Below are positions 8,325 through 16,869 of a stretch of 64,000 bases of DNA, in pieces (positions within the stretch are counted from its first letter, which is position 1; each line of letters opens with the position of its first letter). Under the pieces are notes generated by a model, which had not been told where the DNA came from, made no database searches, and worked only from the letters and a program-made list of their open reading frames with translations. The position numbers and the translations under genes were made by a program. The stretch is from Ruminococcaceae bacterium BL-4 (GTDB lineage: Bacteria; Bacillota; Clostridia; Oscillospirales; Acutalibacteraceae): NCBI GenBank assembly GCA_902809935.1, contig LR778134.1, positions 930,001-994,000 on the forward strand. The letters run 5' to 3'.

Positions 8325-8840
8325 TCAAGTGGGAACGGAAACATGCTGTTCATGGCTTTGTTCCCGAACCAGTCTCTTTTGAAGAACTTGCAGCCGAAAA
8401 CGATTATAGCGCTGGATGATGATAAAAGGCCATGTTCCAAGAAAAAGAGGAACAGAGATGGTAATGGAAACTAACGGTGTATTCAGCCAAATGATTGGGA
8501 TTAAGCAAAATCCACCGAGGGTATGCATCCATTCACCACGGCAAGTTTCTAAAATAAAACGGTCTATATATTCCAGCGTTAGGGTGTTGTCCAAAGAACG
8601 CTTAGAAAATCCACCATTGGAAATAAATTGAGGAAGGCAATCTTTCCAGTCCTGAATTTTTAAGTGGGACCGGTACCAACGACCGTTTTGTTCCCATTTC
8701 CGTGGTTGATAAAGGGCGTGCCGCGCATCAAAAAGGGAATCAGGAAGATGCTGGCATGCGAATACAGTGATCCCCTGCCATAAGCCGATCAAAAGCAGAT
8801 TATTTATCAGCATTTTGAGAAAAGGCATTTCTCGAAACAA
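8325..8840 (-). CDS. CrtO-like (glycosyl-4,4'-diaponeurosporenoate acyltransferase family) membrane protein
   Basis: 171 residues. The pattern of the staphylococcal CrtO family is recognisable: LPDSLF near 32, WEQNGRWYRSHLKIQDWKDCLPQF (about 49-72), an ETCRGEWMH segment near 98, and IIIQRYNRFRLQ near the C-terminus, with an N-terminal and two central membrane helices. CrtO esterifies the glycosyl moiety of staphyloxanthin. No carotenoid genes are present here, so the real acceptor is probably another membrane glycolipid (inference). TTG at 8840 follows AAGGGGG more closely than the alternative ATG at 8828. It lies 25 bases before the cohesin-like gene, probably in one transcript. Confidence 0.72.
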   Translation of the reverse strand: MFREMPFLKMLINNLLLIGLWQGITVFACQHLPDSLFDARHALYQPRKWEQNGRWYRSHLKIQDWKDCLPQFISNGGFSKRSLDNTLTLEYIDRFILETCRGEWMHTLGGFCLIPIIWLNTPLVSITISVPLFLGTWPFIIIQRYNRFRLQVLQKRLVREQSHEQHVSVPT

Positions 8841-8904
8841 AGCGTTCTGTCGCCCCCTTTTTTAGCTGCAGTGTGATTGATGATATCTTTTGCATGTGCT
8901 AAAT

Positions 8905-8933
8905 AGTATAATACATTTTTAAAATTTCTACAA
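8905..8933 (-). promoter_or_regulatory. Promoter for the CrtO-like / cohesin-like pair
   Basis: Minus strand TTGTAG, 17-base spacer, TATACT, in the AT-rich divergent region before glnN. Confidence 0.55.
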
Positions 8934-9079
8934 GACAAAACATATTTTCTAATTTCCTATTTCGTTTTGTTTTTGGATCTATTATGAAAAATTTTGAAAG
9001 GAATAAATCTTTGTTTTTACATGAAAATAAAGTTAGAAAAAGAGCCAAAAAATTTGGAGCTTATTTCATATTTACTGCG

Positions 9080-9109
9080 TTGACTTTTATATAATCAGCG
9101 TATTATACT
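9080..9109 (+). promoter_or_regulatory. Candidate promoter for glnN
   Basis: TTGACT at 9080-9085 and TATACT at 9104-9109 with an 18-base spacer (or TATTAT at 9101 with 15). It leaves a leader of about 125 bases with no obvious terminator. Apart from the divergent promoters, 8841-9239 is AT-rich and shows no gene. Confidence 0.5.
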
Positions 9110-9239
9110 GAATTTAATTTTAGAAATGGTTCAACAAGAAGTTTATTTTTTGCATTATTTTCATATTCACTTAAGAAAAGTAAAGTGAATCGTCGAAAAA
9201 GGCCTCTAACAAGAAGCGTTTGGTTTGAAAGGAGTTTTT

Positions 9240-11339
9240 ATGATGAGTACGGTTCCGGAACTATTCGGTACACTGGTCTTTAATGATTCGGTTATGAAGG
9301 CGAGATTGCCCAAGGATACCTATCAGGCCTTAAAAATGACCCGAGAAAATGGAAAGCCATTAGATCCCCAGGTGGCAAATGTGGTAGCAAACACCATGAA
9401 GGATTGGGCGGTAGAAAACGGCTGCACCCATTTTACGCATTGGTTTCAGCCGATGAATGGGATTACCGCGGAAAAGCACGATAGCTTTATTTCTCCCGTG
9501 GCGGGCGGAAAAGTGATTATGGAGTTTTCTGGTAAGGAGTTAATCAAAGGAGAGCCGGATGCTAGTTCCTTCCCGAACGGCGGTCTGCGATCTACCTTTG
9601 AAGCGCGTGGATATACTGCTTGGGATCCTACCAGCGATGCATTTATCAAGGACGGCAGCCTTTGTGTTCCCACTGCTTTTTGCTCTTATGGAGGGGAAGC
9701 ACTTGATAAAAAGACACCGCTTCTGCGTTCCATGAATGTCATTAATGAACAGGCTCTGCGAATTTTACGGCTGTTTGGGGATCAAAAGACACAGCGCGTG
9801 AATGTAACCGTAGGTTCGGAGCAGGAATATTTTCTGATCGATCGAAAACTGTTTGAAGAGCGTGAAGATCTCATCTATACCGGACGTACACTTTTTGGTG
9901 CTATGCCGCCGAAAGGGCAGGAGATGGAAGATCATTATTTTGGTGTTATTAAGCCGCGGGTCTCCGCCTTTATGAAAGATTTGGATGAGGAATTGTGGAA
10001 ATTGGGGATCCTTGCAAAAACGAAGCATAACGAAGTTGCCCCCGGGCAGCATGAGTTGGCCCCGATCTTTACAACTGTGAATGTGGCAACCGACCAGAAC
10101 CAGTTGACAATGGAAATCATGAAAAAAGTTGCGGCAAAGCATGGACTTTCTTGTTTGCTGCACGAAAAGCCATTTAATGGGGTAAATGGTTCCGGTAAAC
10201 ACGATAACTGGTCATTGAGTACCGACCGTGGAATCAATCTTTTAGAGCCTGGAGATTCTCCGCGAACGAATGCACGCTTTTTGCTGTTTTTAACCGCAAT
10301 TATTGAAGCAGTGGATACACATCAGGATCTTTTGCGCCTTTCTGTTGCAAGTGCAGGGAACGATCATCGTCTTGGCGGAAATGAAGCACCACCGGCAATT
10401 ATTTCGATTTTTTTGGGGAATCAGCTTACCGAAGTTTTGGATTCCATTGAAAAGAAAGAGGAATATAAAGGGAGTCAGGGAAAATCTGTTTTGACAATTG
10501 GCGTGGATGTATTGCCCAATTTGCCGAAAGACGCGACCGATCGTAATCGTACTTCTCCTTTTGCATTTACCGGCAATAAATTTGAGTTTCGTATGCTTGG
10601 TTCTACCGTTTCCATTGGATGTCCGAATATGATTTTAAATACCATTGTTGCTGATGTGCTTTGCAAATACGCAGATCGGCTGGAAAAAGCGAAGGATTTT
10701 AACTATGAATTGGAGCATTTGATTCGTCATGCGTATCGGGATCATAAGCGAATCATTTTTAACGGCGACGGATATACCGACGGATGGGTAAAAGAAGCTG
10801 AAAAGCGTGGATTGCTAAATTTGGCGACGACAGCTGATTGTATGCCTCTTTACAAAAAAGAAGAGAACATTAAGCTGTTTGAAAAATATGGAGTTTTATC
10901 TCGTATGGAGGTTTGTTCCCGCTGCGAGATTCAGATGGAAAATTATAATAAACAGCAGCATATCGAAGCTTTGACGATGGAAGATATGATTCAAAAGCAG
11001 ATTTTTCCTGCGATGTGCAGCTATATGAGGATGCTTTCCGAAGAGATTTCTCTGAAGAAGCAGATCGGAGCAGGAATTTCTTACGAAGTAGAGGAAACTT
11101 TAATTAAGAAACTTTCGAATTTGTCAGTAGAACTTTTCCATGAATTGGAAGCTTTGAAGAAGGCAATCTCTGGAGAGCAGAAAATTACAGATGTAGAAAA
11201 GCTCTGCCGATATTGTGCAGATGTACTTTTGGTGCAGATGGAGAAAACTCGAGCAGTTGCGGATCAGATAGAACCGTTAGTTGGTAAGACCTACTGGCCT
11301 TATCCATGTTATGGGGATCTTTTGTTTTCTGTAAATTAA
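9240..11339 (+). CDS. glnN: Glutamine synthetase, type III (GlnN)
   Basis: 699 residues, the usual size for GSIII and much larger than GSI (about 450). ATP-dependent amidation of glutamate with ammonia. Family signatures: VPELFGTLVFND at the N-terminus, THWFQPMNGITAEKHDSF near 80, GSEQEYFLID near 195, KHNEVAPGQHELAPIF near 265 (metal-binding glutamates), and an NGSGKHDNWSLS motif near 320 with the conserved histidine. The ATG at 9240 follows AAAGGAG by 7 bases; the in-frame TTG at 9225 lies inside that site. Single-gene unit with a strong terminator. In an amino-acid fermenter rich in glutamate this is the main ammonia-assimilation step visible. Confidence 0.96.
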   Translation: MMSTVPELFGTLVFNDSVMKARLPKDTYQALKMTRENGKPLDPQVANVVANTMKDWAVENGCTHFTHWFQPMNGITAEKHDSFISPVAGGKVIMEFSGKELIKGEPDASSFPNGGLRSTFEARGYTAWDPTSDAFIKDGSLCVPTAFCSYGGEALDKKTPLLRSMNVINEQALRILRLFGDQKTQRVNVTVGSEQEYFLIDRKLFEEREDLIYTGRTLFGAMPPKGQEMEDHYFGVIKPRVSAFMKDLDEELWKLGILAKTKHNEVAPGQHELAPIFTTVNVATDQNQLTMEIMKKVAAKHGLSCLLHEKPFNGVNGSGKHDNWSLSTDRGINLLEPGDSPRTNARFLLFLTAIIEAVDTHQDLLRLSVASAGNDHRLGGNEAPPAIISIFLGNQLTEVLDSIEKKEEYKGSQGKSVLTIGVDVLPNLPKDATDRNRTSPFAFTGNKFEFRMLGSTVSIGCPNMILNTIVADVLCKYADRLEKAKDFNYELEHLIRHAYRDHKRIIFNGDGYTDGWVKEAEKRGLLNLATTADCMPLYKKEENIKLFEKYGVLSRMEVCSRCEIQMENYNKQQHIEALTMEDMIQKQIFPAMCSYMRMLSEEISLKKQIGAGISYEVEETLIKKLSNLSVELFHELEALKKAISGEQKITDVEKLCRYCADVLLVQMEKTRAVADQIEPLVGKTYWPYPCYGDLLFSVN

Positions 11340-11362
11340 ATAGACTATTTTATTCATAAAAG

Positions 11363-11410
11363 AGAGGGAATACAAAGCCAAGAAACGACTTTGTATTCCC
11401 TCTTCTTTTT
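11363..11410. terminator. Terminator between glnN and the AraC gene
   Basis: A 15-bp stem AGAGGGAATACAAAG/CTTTGTATTCCCTCT with T-rich tails on both strands, between convergent genes. Confidence 0.85.
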
Positions 11411-11419
11411 TATATTTTT

Positions 11420-12268
11420 TTAAAGGGTGATGAAATCCAGTTTTGCCGGGGAAAATTCTTTTTGGATTTTTTCTTGAAAAGTAGAAGGCGGCATATTCAT
11501 ATATTCTTTAAACGCTTTTGCAAAATGGGATTGATCATAATAACCACAGTCCTGTGCAATATCGACAATAGACATTGCTGGGTGTTCAATCATTGTTCGC
11601 AGTGCATTTTGAAAACGAATATTCTCCAAAACTGTTTTTGGGGCAAGCCCTACATGTTCTGTAATCACTTTTTGAAGATATCGGGCACTGTAGCCGGTTT
11701 GTTCCTGCAGTTCAGAAATTCTGATATTGCCGTGCTGCATCAGAGCATCATGCATCATTTTTTGGATTAAAGTAGAAGTTTCACGCTGCTTTGTACGGTT
11801 TTCCCATTGAAGAATAAAATTTCGTAGATATTTGATGCGCTGCTCAAAAGTTTCGGAGTATGCCATTTGTTCTAAAATGGATCCCGGCTGCAAAAGATCA
11901 TCCAATGGAATTTCTGTATCTGCAAGTTCATTGCTGGGAATTCCAAAAATTCTGGTAAATTCTCCTGGGAAAAATTGGCATGCAAAAACTTGCAGCATTC
12001 CGTAAAGGGGAACTTTTTTGCTTTGATTCAATGTGCCGCAACAAATAGCACATGGATTGTTTGGATCTGTAGAAAATAAAATTCCAACCAGACCAATTCC
12101 AGGAACGCAGCTTAATCCATCTGCTTTACCGGTGTTTTTTAGCTCATGCACAACCGCAATGGGTGTGCCGTTGTTTCCTTCGGCTAAAAGGCTTTTATGG
12201 CTTTTTTCTGCATCCCAAAACGGTTGAACGGATACCATGGTGCTGAAATCCGTCCTATTTTTGTCCAT
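11420..12268 (-). CDS. AraC/XylS family transcriptional regulator
   Basis: 282 residues. The C-terminal 100 residues hold two helix-turn-helix units: ISELQEQTGYSARYLQKVITEHVGLAPKTVL and MSIVDIAQDCGYYDQSHFAKAFKEYMNMPPS. The N-terminal part has a divergent ligand-binding domain with a Cys-rich NPCAICCG segment near 71-78, of unknown meaning. The ATG at 12268 is preceded by AAGGAGGAGC. It is divergent from the symporter/GGT operon, and a tandem direct repeat lies between them (12313-12351), so it probably controls that operon and itself. Confidence 0.88.
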   Translation of the reverse strand: MDKNRTDFSTMVSVQPFWDAEKSHKSLLAEGNNGTPIAVVHELKNTGKADGLSCVPGIGLVGILFSTDPNNPCAICCGTLNQSKKVPLYGMLQVFACQFFPGEFTRIFGIPSNELADTEIPLDDLLQPGSILEQMAYSETFEQRIKYLRNFILQWENRTKQRETSTLIQKMMHDALMQHGNIRISELQEQTGYSARYLQKVITEHVGLAPKTVLENIRFQNALRTMIEHPAMSIVDIAQDCGYYDQSHFAKAFKEYMNMPPSTFQEKIQKEFSPAKLDFITL

Positions 12269-12312
12269 AGTGCTCCTCCTTATTTCTTCTGTTTTAAAAT
12301 TTGCGGGAATAT

Positions 12313-12351
12313 ATTCTGCTTTTTACAAGGTGTTATTCTGATTTTTACAAG
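12313..12351. promoter_or_regulatory. Tandem direct repeat, candidate AraC-type operator
   Basis: ATTCTGCTTTTTACAAG at 12313-12329 and ATTCTGATTTTTACAAG at 12335-12351: 16 of 17 identical, 22-bp period (two helical turns), the usual geometry for AraC-family half sites. It lies 45 bases upstream of the AraC start and about 230 bases before the symporter start. Confidence 0.65.
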
Positions 12352-12580
12352 TTTTTGTGGATTTTGCATGATATTATGGTGGCACGATAGACATAAAACG
12401 AATTAACGTTATAAAAAAATTGTATAAATTAGTGGTTTTATAAGGAATCTTGATTTCATTATAAACGCGGATTTGTCAGACGTCAACTTAAGATTACAAA
12501 TTTTATGTTAGATCAAGAACAGCCGTTTTGGTACGGGCGACTGTTTTGATAGATAGAACAAAAAATGAAGGAGGATTTAT

Positions 12581-13966
12581 ATGGTTACTACAATTACATG
12601 GATTATTGTCTTTGTCTTGATTGTAGGAATTGGTATGTTTGCAGGAAAATCCATGTCCAATTCCAAGCAGTGGACAGGCGGAGACAAAACGCTCAGTGCA
12701 ATCGGAGTCGGCTGTGTTTTGGGAGCATGGCAGATTGGAGGCATGAGTGTTGTCGGTGCAGCTCAGAATGGCTATACAATGGGAATTGCCGGTTCATGGT
12801 ATTCGCTGGCAGGTGGGATTTATCTGTTAGTTGCAGCAGGACTTGCAAAAATTTTGCGAGACAGAATGCCGGGGGATTCGGTACCAACTTATTTAGCAAG
12901 TCGTTTTTCTACCAGCAGCTCTAAGCTTTATTCTTATGTTTGGGTTATTCTCGGATTTTTGTATATTCCGGTTCAGCTTAAAACAGTTGCTTCGGTTATC
13001 CAAATTGCAGTACCAAATTTGGATGCGAATTGGGCCATTGTTCTTGGTTTAGCAATTGCTACTGTTTATACTGCATTTTCAGGGATGAAGGGTGCAGCAT
13101 CCGTCGGAAAAGTCGTTTGTATAGGAATTTATGTACTTTTGATCGGGTTTGTTGCAATTATTTTACCACATTTTGGGGGATATTCTGGCTTGGTTGCCTC
13201 TTTGCCCCAAGGATACGGAGAACTCAGCAGTATGCCAACACAAAAATGGGTTGGATGGTTGCTTTCCGGTATTTTGTCCTCTGTCGTTATGCAGTCTGTT
13301 TTGCAGCCTATTATGGCAGCAAAAGATTCCAAAGCAGCGCGCGGCGGCTGCATTATAGGTTATGTATTTGCAGCTCCAATTTGTATTTTTACTGCAATTA
13401 TTGGAATGATGGGCGCTGCTACTACCAGTGAATTGGGAAATGGTGCAACTGCTTTTGCATGGACAATTAAGGAATATACCAGCCCAGTCATGGCAGGCGT
13501 TATTTTTGCAGTTGCAACCATGATTATTGCAGCGACGATGGCTACTATGATGATGGCCACAGGAACAATTATTACAAACATTTATAAAACACAGGTCAAT
13601 AAAGAAGCTTCTGAAGAAAAAATGTTGAAAGTTTCTCGCTATGGAACTTTGATTTTTTCAGCTTGTACTTTGATTCCTGCTTTCTTACTGCCCAGCGCAG
13701 CTTTAACAACAACTTTCCAGATTTTAATTCAATGTTCTACCGGCCCGGTAAGCTTTTCTATTCTTGCTGGTTTGCTTTGGAAACGTACGACAAAACAAGC
13801 GTCACTGGCTAGTATGATTTCCGGTATTATTGTTGGACTGATTTGGGTAATCAGTGGGTTGTCCAATCAAATCGAAACGATCTATGCTGTCATTGTTGTC
13901 AGCTATGGTGTAGGTATTATCACCACACTTTTAACATCTAAAAAAGAAAATGCGATTCAGGCGTAA
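12581..13966 (+). CDS. Sodium:solute symporter (SSS) family transporter
   Basis: 461 residues with about 12-13 hydrophobic helices. The SSS pattern is clear: GKSMSNSKQWTGGDKTLSAIGVGCVLGAWQIGGMSVVGAAQNGY in the first helices, SVPTYLASRF near 105, and YTAFSGMKGAASVGKV near 165-180. ATG at 12581 follows AAGGAGG. The gamma-glutamyltransferase gene starts 57 bases later, so the likely cargo is a gamma-glutamyl compound or a product of its hydrolysis (inference from context; the family also carries sugars, proline, pantothenate and others). The 312 bases before it hold the direct repeat and no clear consensus promoter, which suits activator dependence. Confidence 0.85.
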   Translation: MVTTITWIIVFVLIVGIGMFAGKSMSNSKQWTGGDKTLSAIGVGCVLGAWQIGGMSVVGAAQNGYTMGIAGSWYSLAGGIYLLVAAGLAKILRDRMPGDSVPTYLASRFSTSSSKLYSYVWVILGFLYIPVQLKTVASVIQIAVPNLDANWAIVLGLAIATVYTAFSGMKGAASVGKVVCIGIYVLLIGFVAIILPHFGGYSGLVASLPQGYGELSSMPTQKWVGWLLSGILSSVVMQSVLQPIMAAKDSKAARGGCIIGYVFAAPICIFTAIIGMMGAATTSELGNGATAFAWTIKEYTSPVMAGVIFAVATMIIAATMATMMMATGTIITNIYKTQVNKEASEEKMLKVSRYGTLIFSACTLIPAFLLPSAALTTTFQILIQCSTGPVSFSILAGLLWKRTTKQASLASMISGIIVGLIWVISGLSNQIETIYAVIVVSYGVGIITTLLTSKKENAIQA

Positions 13967-14023
13967 CTAAAAATAAAAATTTTGTTTCAGGGAAATGATC
14001 CCTATTATAAGGAGGTTTGTCTT

Positions 14024-15748
14024 ATGCCTACAAAGCCCTATTTGGGAAAAACTCTTTCAGAAATTGCAATGTTTCGTCCATATCCGTCCGGTCGTGGAGG
14101 AGCGGTGAGTTCCAATAGTCCATATGCGACAAGCGCTGGATTGGAAATGATGAAAAATGGCGGAAATGCCATTGATGCGGCAGTTGCAATTTCTTTGGTG
14201 CTGGGAGTTGTTGAACCATACCATTGCGGCATTGGCGGCGGATGTTTTCATGTTGTTTATCACAAAGAAAGCAATCAGTTTTATGCCTGTGATGCACGTG
14301 GCGTGGCACCGTTAAATGCATATCAGGATATGTTCTTGGATAAAAATGGAGACGTTGATCTGAACCTTACCGAGTTTTCAGGCCGCTCTACTGCGGTTCC
14401 GGCACTTTACAAGGCAATGGATAATCTGCTGAAAAAATTCGGAACAATGACCTGGGAGCAGGTGTCGGCTCCTGCAATCCGGTTATGCCGTGAAGGATTC
14501 AAATGCGGATTTATGTATGCACGGATCAGCGATACTCCCGAAGCTGAACATAATACAGCAGCTTATGAAGGCTTTAAAGAACTTTACCTACATGACGGAA
14601 AACCACGTACTTTTGGTGAAGTGATTAAGAATCCAGAGCTTGCCGATACAATGGAGGCAGTTGCTAAAAACGGTGTGGACTGGTTCTATAATGGCCCTGT
14701 AGCTGATGCTGTCGTGAAGGCTGTCCAAAAGAATAAAGGCGTTCTGGTAAAAGAAGATCTAAAAAATTGTTCACCAAAACCGCGTACTCCAGTACATGGG
14801 AGCTATCGGGGATATGAAGTTGTATCGATGCCGCCTCCGTCTTCCGGCGGAACGCATATCATCCAAATGCTGAATATCCTTGAGAATTTTGACCTCGCAA
14901 AAATGGGATGGCATTCCGCCGAAAGTACACACCTTTTGGCAGAAACAATGAAAATCATGTTTGCAGATCGTTCGGTCGCAATGGGAGATCCTGATTTTGT
15001 ACAGGTACAGGTTGAAAAGATTCTTTCTAAAGAATATGCGAAAGAACTTGCCAAAAAGATTGATCCGGATAAAGCGCAGGAATTTGCGCCGACGGAAGGA
15101 ATCGAAGCGAAAAACTATCCGGGCTGTACTTCACATTTCTCCGTCATGGATAAAGAGGGAAATGTCGTTGTGCAGACACAGACAATTCGTAACTGGTGGG
15201 GCTGTGGTGTAGTGGTTCCCGGCTATGGATTTATCATGAATAATACAATGGCTGATTTTAGTCCGAAAGTTGGTGTGCGTACCACGCAGGGACTTGCTTA
15301 TGGAATGGCAAATGCAGTACGTCCGGGAAAGACGCCGCTTTCCAGTATGTCTCCTACGATTGTACTGAAAGATGGGGTTCCGGTGTTGGCCGTTGGAAGT
15401 GCGGGCGGTCCGCGAATCATCACAAGTACGCTTCAGCTGATTGTCAATACGCTTGACTATGGAATGATGATGGAACCTGCCACTCGTGCACCGCATATGT
15501 GCTGCTTAACGCTTGATCAGGGGCTGGAACTGGAAGACGGATTTTCTCCGGATACTAAAAAACTTTTAAGAGAAAAAGGGCATAAAATTATTGAAACGGG
15601 GTCATATGGAGAACTTTTGGTAATGCCAAACGGCATTATGAGAGTTGGAGATGAATTTTTCCCGGCAGGATGTAACCGTGCCGATGGAGGCGGTGGCGCA
15701 CTGACTGAGTTTGGCACAACCGCAATTGATGGAATCGTTTTCGAATAA
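14024..15748 (+). CDS. ggt: Gamma-glutamyltransferase (Ntn-hydrolase), no signal peptide
   Basis: 574 residues. Hydrolyses or transfers the gamma-glutamyl group of glutathione and related compounds after self-cleavage. Visible: NGGNAIDAAVAISLVLGVVEPYHCGIGGGCFHVVY (about 45-80), the carboxylate-binding arginine in CDARGVAP, the nucleophile threonine in GCTSHFSVMDKEGN (about residue 369, new N-terminus of the small subunit), NNTMADF, PLSSMSPTI and GSAGGPRIITS. The common GRE-x-AP glutamate is replaced by glycine. The N-terminus lacks a hydrophobic signal, whereas many bacterial GGTs are exported. ATG at 14024 follows AAGGAGG; the open frame upstream to 13982 has no site. Co-transcribed with the symporter. 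Confidence 0.9.
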   Translation: MPTKPYLGKTLSEIAMFRPYPSGRGGAVSSNSPYATSAGLEMMKNGGNAIDAAVAISLVLGVVEPYHCGIGGGCFHVVYHKESNQFYACDARGVAPLNAYQDMFLDKNGDVDLNLTEFSGRSTAVPALYKAMDNLLKKFGTMTWEQVSAPAIRLCREGFKCGFMYARISDTPEAEHNTAAYEGFKELYLHDGKPRTFGEVIKNPELADTMEAVAKNGVDWFYNGPVADAVVKAVQKNKGVLVKEDLKNCSPKPRTPVHGSYRGYEVVSMPPPSSGGTHIIQMLNILENFDLAKMGWHSAESTHLLAETMKIMFADRSVAMGDPDFVQVQVEKILSKEYAKELAKKIDPDKAQEFAPTEGIEAKNYPGCTSHFSVMDKEGNVVVQTQTIRNWWGCGVVVPGYGFIMNNTMADFSPKVGVRTTQGLAYGMANAVRPGKTPLSSMSPTIVLKDGVPVLAVGSAGGPRIITSTLQLIVNTLDYGMMMEPATRAPHMCCLTLDQGLELEDGFSPDTKKLLREKGHKIIETGSYGELLVMPNGIMRVGDEFFPAGCNRADGGGGALTEFGTTAIDGIVFE

Positions 15749-15777
15749 AAGCCTGCTTCCTATATACTTTTTTATTT

Positions 15778-15810
15778 GCCGGTCTGCAACTTCGCAGATC
15801 GGCATTTTTG
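15778..15810 (+). terminator. Terminator after ggt
   Basis: Stem GCCGGTCTGC/GCAGATCGGC with one wobble, 6-base loop and T5 tail. Confidence 0.8.
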
Positions 15811-15824
15811 TTTTTAATGATGAA

Positions 15825-15859
15825 TTTGTGTGGAATTACACAAAATAATGTGGTATAAT
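15825..15859 (+). promoter_or_regulatory. Extended -10 promoter with perfect inverted repeat before the DeoR gene
   Basis: TGGTATAAT (extended -10) at 15851-15859. Immediately upstream is TTTGTGT-6-ACACAAA at 15825-15844, a perfect 7-bp-arm inverted repeat in the -35 region, a likely autoregulatory operator. Confidence 0.6.
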
Positions 15860-15896
15860 CCAAATAAAAGAAATTTGTTTTTTTGGAGGAATCTTT

Positions 15897-16661
15897 ATGC
15901 TGCAGGAGAGAAGAAGCAAGATCATTCAAAAGATTCAACAGACCAATGTGGTAAAGGTCAGCGATTTAATGGAGGAATTCGGTGTCTCGATCGAAACAAT
16001 TCGGCGTGATTTAGAATATCTTGAAGAAAAAAATTATTTGAAACGTGTATATGGTGGGGCTGTTAAAAAAGGATTTAATACACAAGAACCAGCATATAAA
16101 CGGCGTGAAATAGAGAAGGAAGATGAAAAGAAAAAAATTGCTGTAGCTGCAGCGGAATTGGTATCGGATGGGGATACTTTGTTTATGGATGTGGGGACAA
16201 CCGTTTTGGAAACGGCACGTCAGCTCGGCAGCAAAAAGAGGATTACCGTTATTACAAATTCTACTTTAACTGCTCAGGCACTAATTGAAGTAAACCCAGA
16301 AAATCGAGTGATTTTGCTTGGAGGAGAGCTTAGAAATGGCGATTTATCGGTCTCTGGGTATTTATGTGATAATAGTCTCGAAAACTTTTATGCGGATAAA
16401 GCGATTATTGGCGCTGGAGGGATTACCATTGAAAGTGGGATTACCGATTATCATTTGGCAGAAGCCAATACTCGGCGTTTGATGATCAGGCATTCCGATC
16501 AAGTCATTATCGTTGCGGATTCCAGCAAGTTCGGAGTGATTGCAATGAACCGTGTTTGTCCTGTTTCGGATATTCATACTATTGTAGTGGATGGCAGTTT
16601 ACCAGAAAAAGAAGCTCAGCGTTACCGTGATAAGGGACTGCGGGTTTGTTTTGCTCGGTGA
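15897..16661 (+). CDS. DeoR/GlpR family transcriptional regulator
   Basis: 254 residues. N-terminal DeoR winged helix: QERRSKIIQKIQQTNVVKVSDLMEEFGVSIETIRRDLEYLE, then LKRVYGGAV. The C-terminal sugar-phosphate sensor domain shows DGDTLFMDVGTTVLETARQL near 90, VITNS near 119, LLGGELR near 142 and ADSSKFG near 215. Such regulators release DNA on binding a phosphorylated intermediate. It stands directly before the kinase/flavoprotein operon (same strand, 208 bases with two terminators between), so the kinase product may be the ligand (inference). Confidence 0.9.
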   Translation: MLQERRSKIIQKIQQTNVVKVSDLMEEFGVSIETIRRDLEYLEEKNYLKRVYGGAVKKGFNTQEPAYKRREIEKEDEKKKIAVAAAELVSDGDTLFMDVGTTVLETARQLGSKKRITVITNSTLTAQALIEVNPENRVILLGGELRNGDLSVSGYLCDNSLENFYADKAIIGAGGITIESGITDYHLAEANTRRLMIRHSDQVIIVADSSKFGVIAMNRVCPVSDIHTIVVDGSLPEKEAQRYRDKGLRVCFAR

Positions 16662-16686
16662 TCTTTTCATGATAAAAATTGCAAGT

Positions 16687-16732
16687 AAAAAAGTCTGTAC
16701 GGATCATTTTTGAGAGTACAGGCTTTTTTATT
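16687..16732 (+). terminator. Terminator after the DeoR gene
   Basis: AAAAAAGTCTGTAC/GTACAGGCTTTTTT hairpin with T-tail. Confidence 0.8.
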
Positions 16733-16751
16733 ATTTTAATAAAATTTTATG

Positions 16752-16797
16752 AAAAAAATAGCAAGAAAGTACGTTTCTTTTCTTGCTATTTTTTATT
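16752..16797 (+). terminator. Second hairpin before the kinase operon
   Basis: AAAAAATAGCAAGAAA paired with TTTCTTTTCTTGCTATTTTTT, only 20 bases after the first terminator. Tandem terminators isolate the kinase operon from the DeoR gene. Confidence 0.6.
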
Positions 16798-16869
16798 TCC
16801 TATGCTATTATAAGTCCATAAAACATCACATAATATTGTCAATATTCCACATATGGAAGGGGAAGCCCT

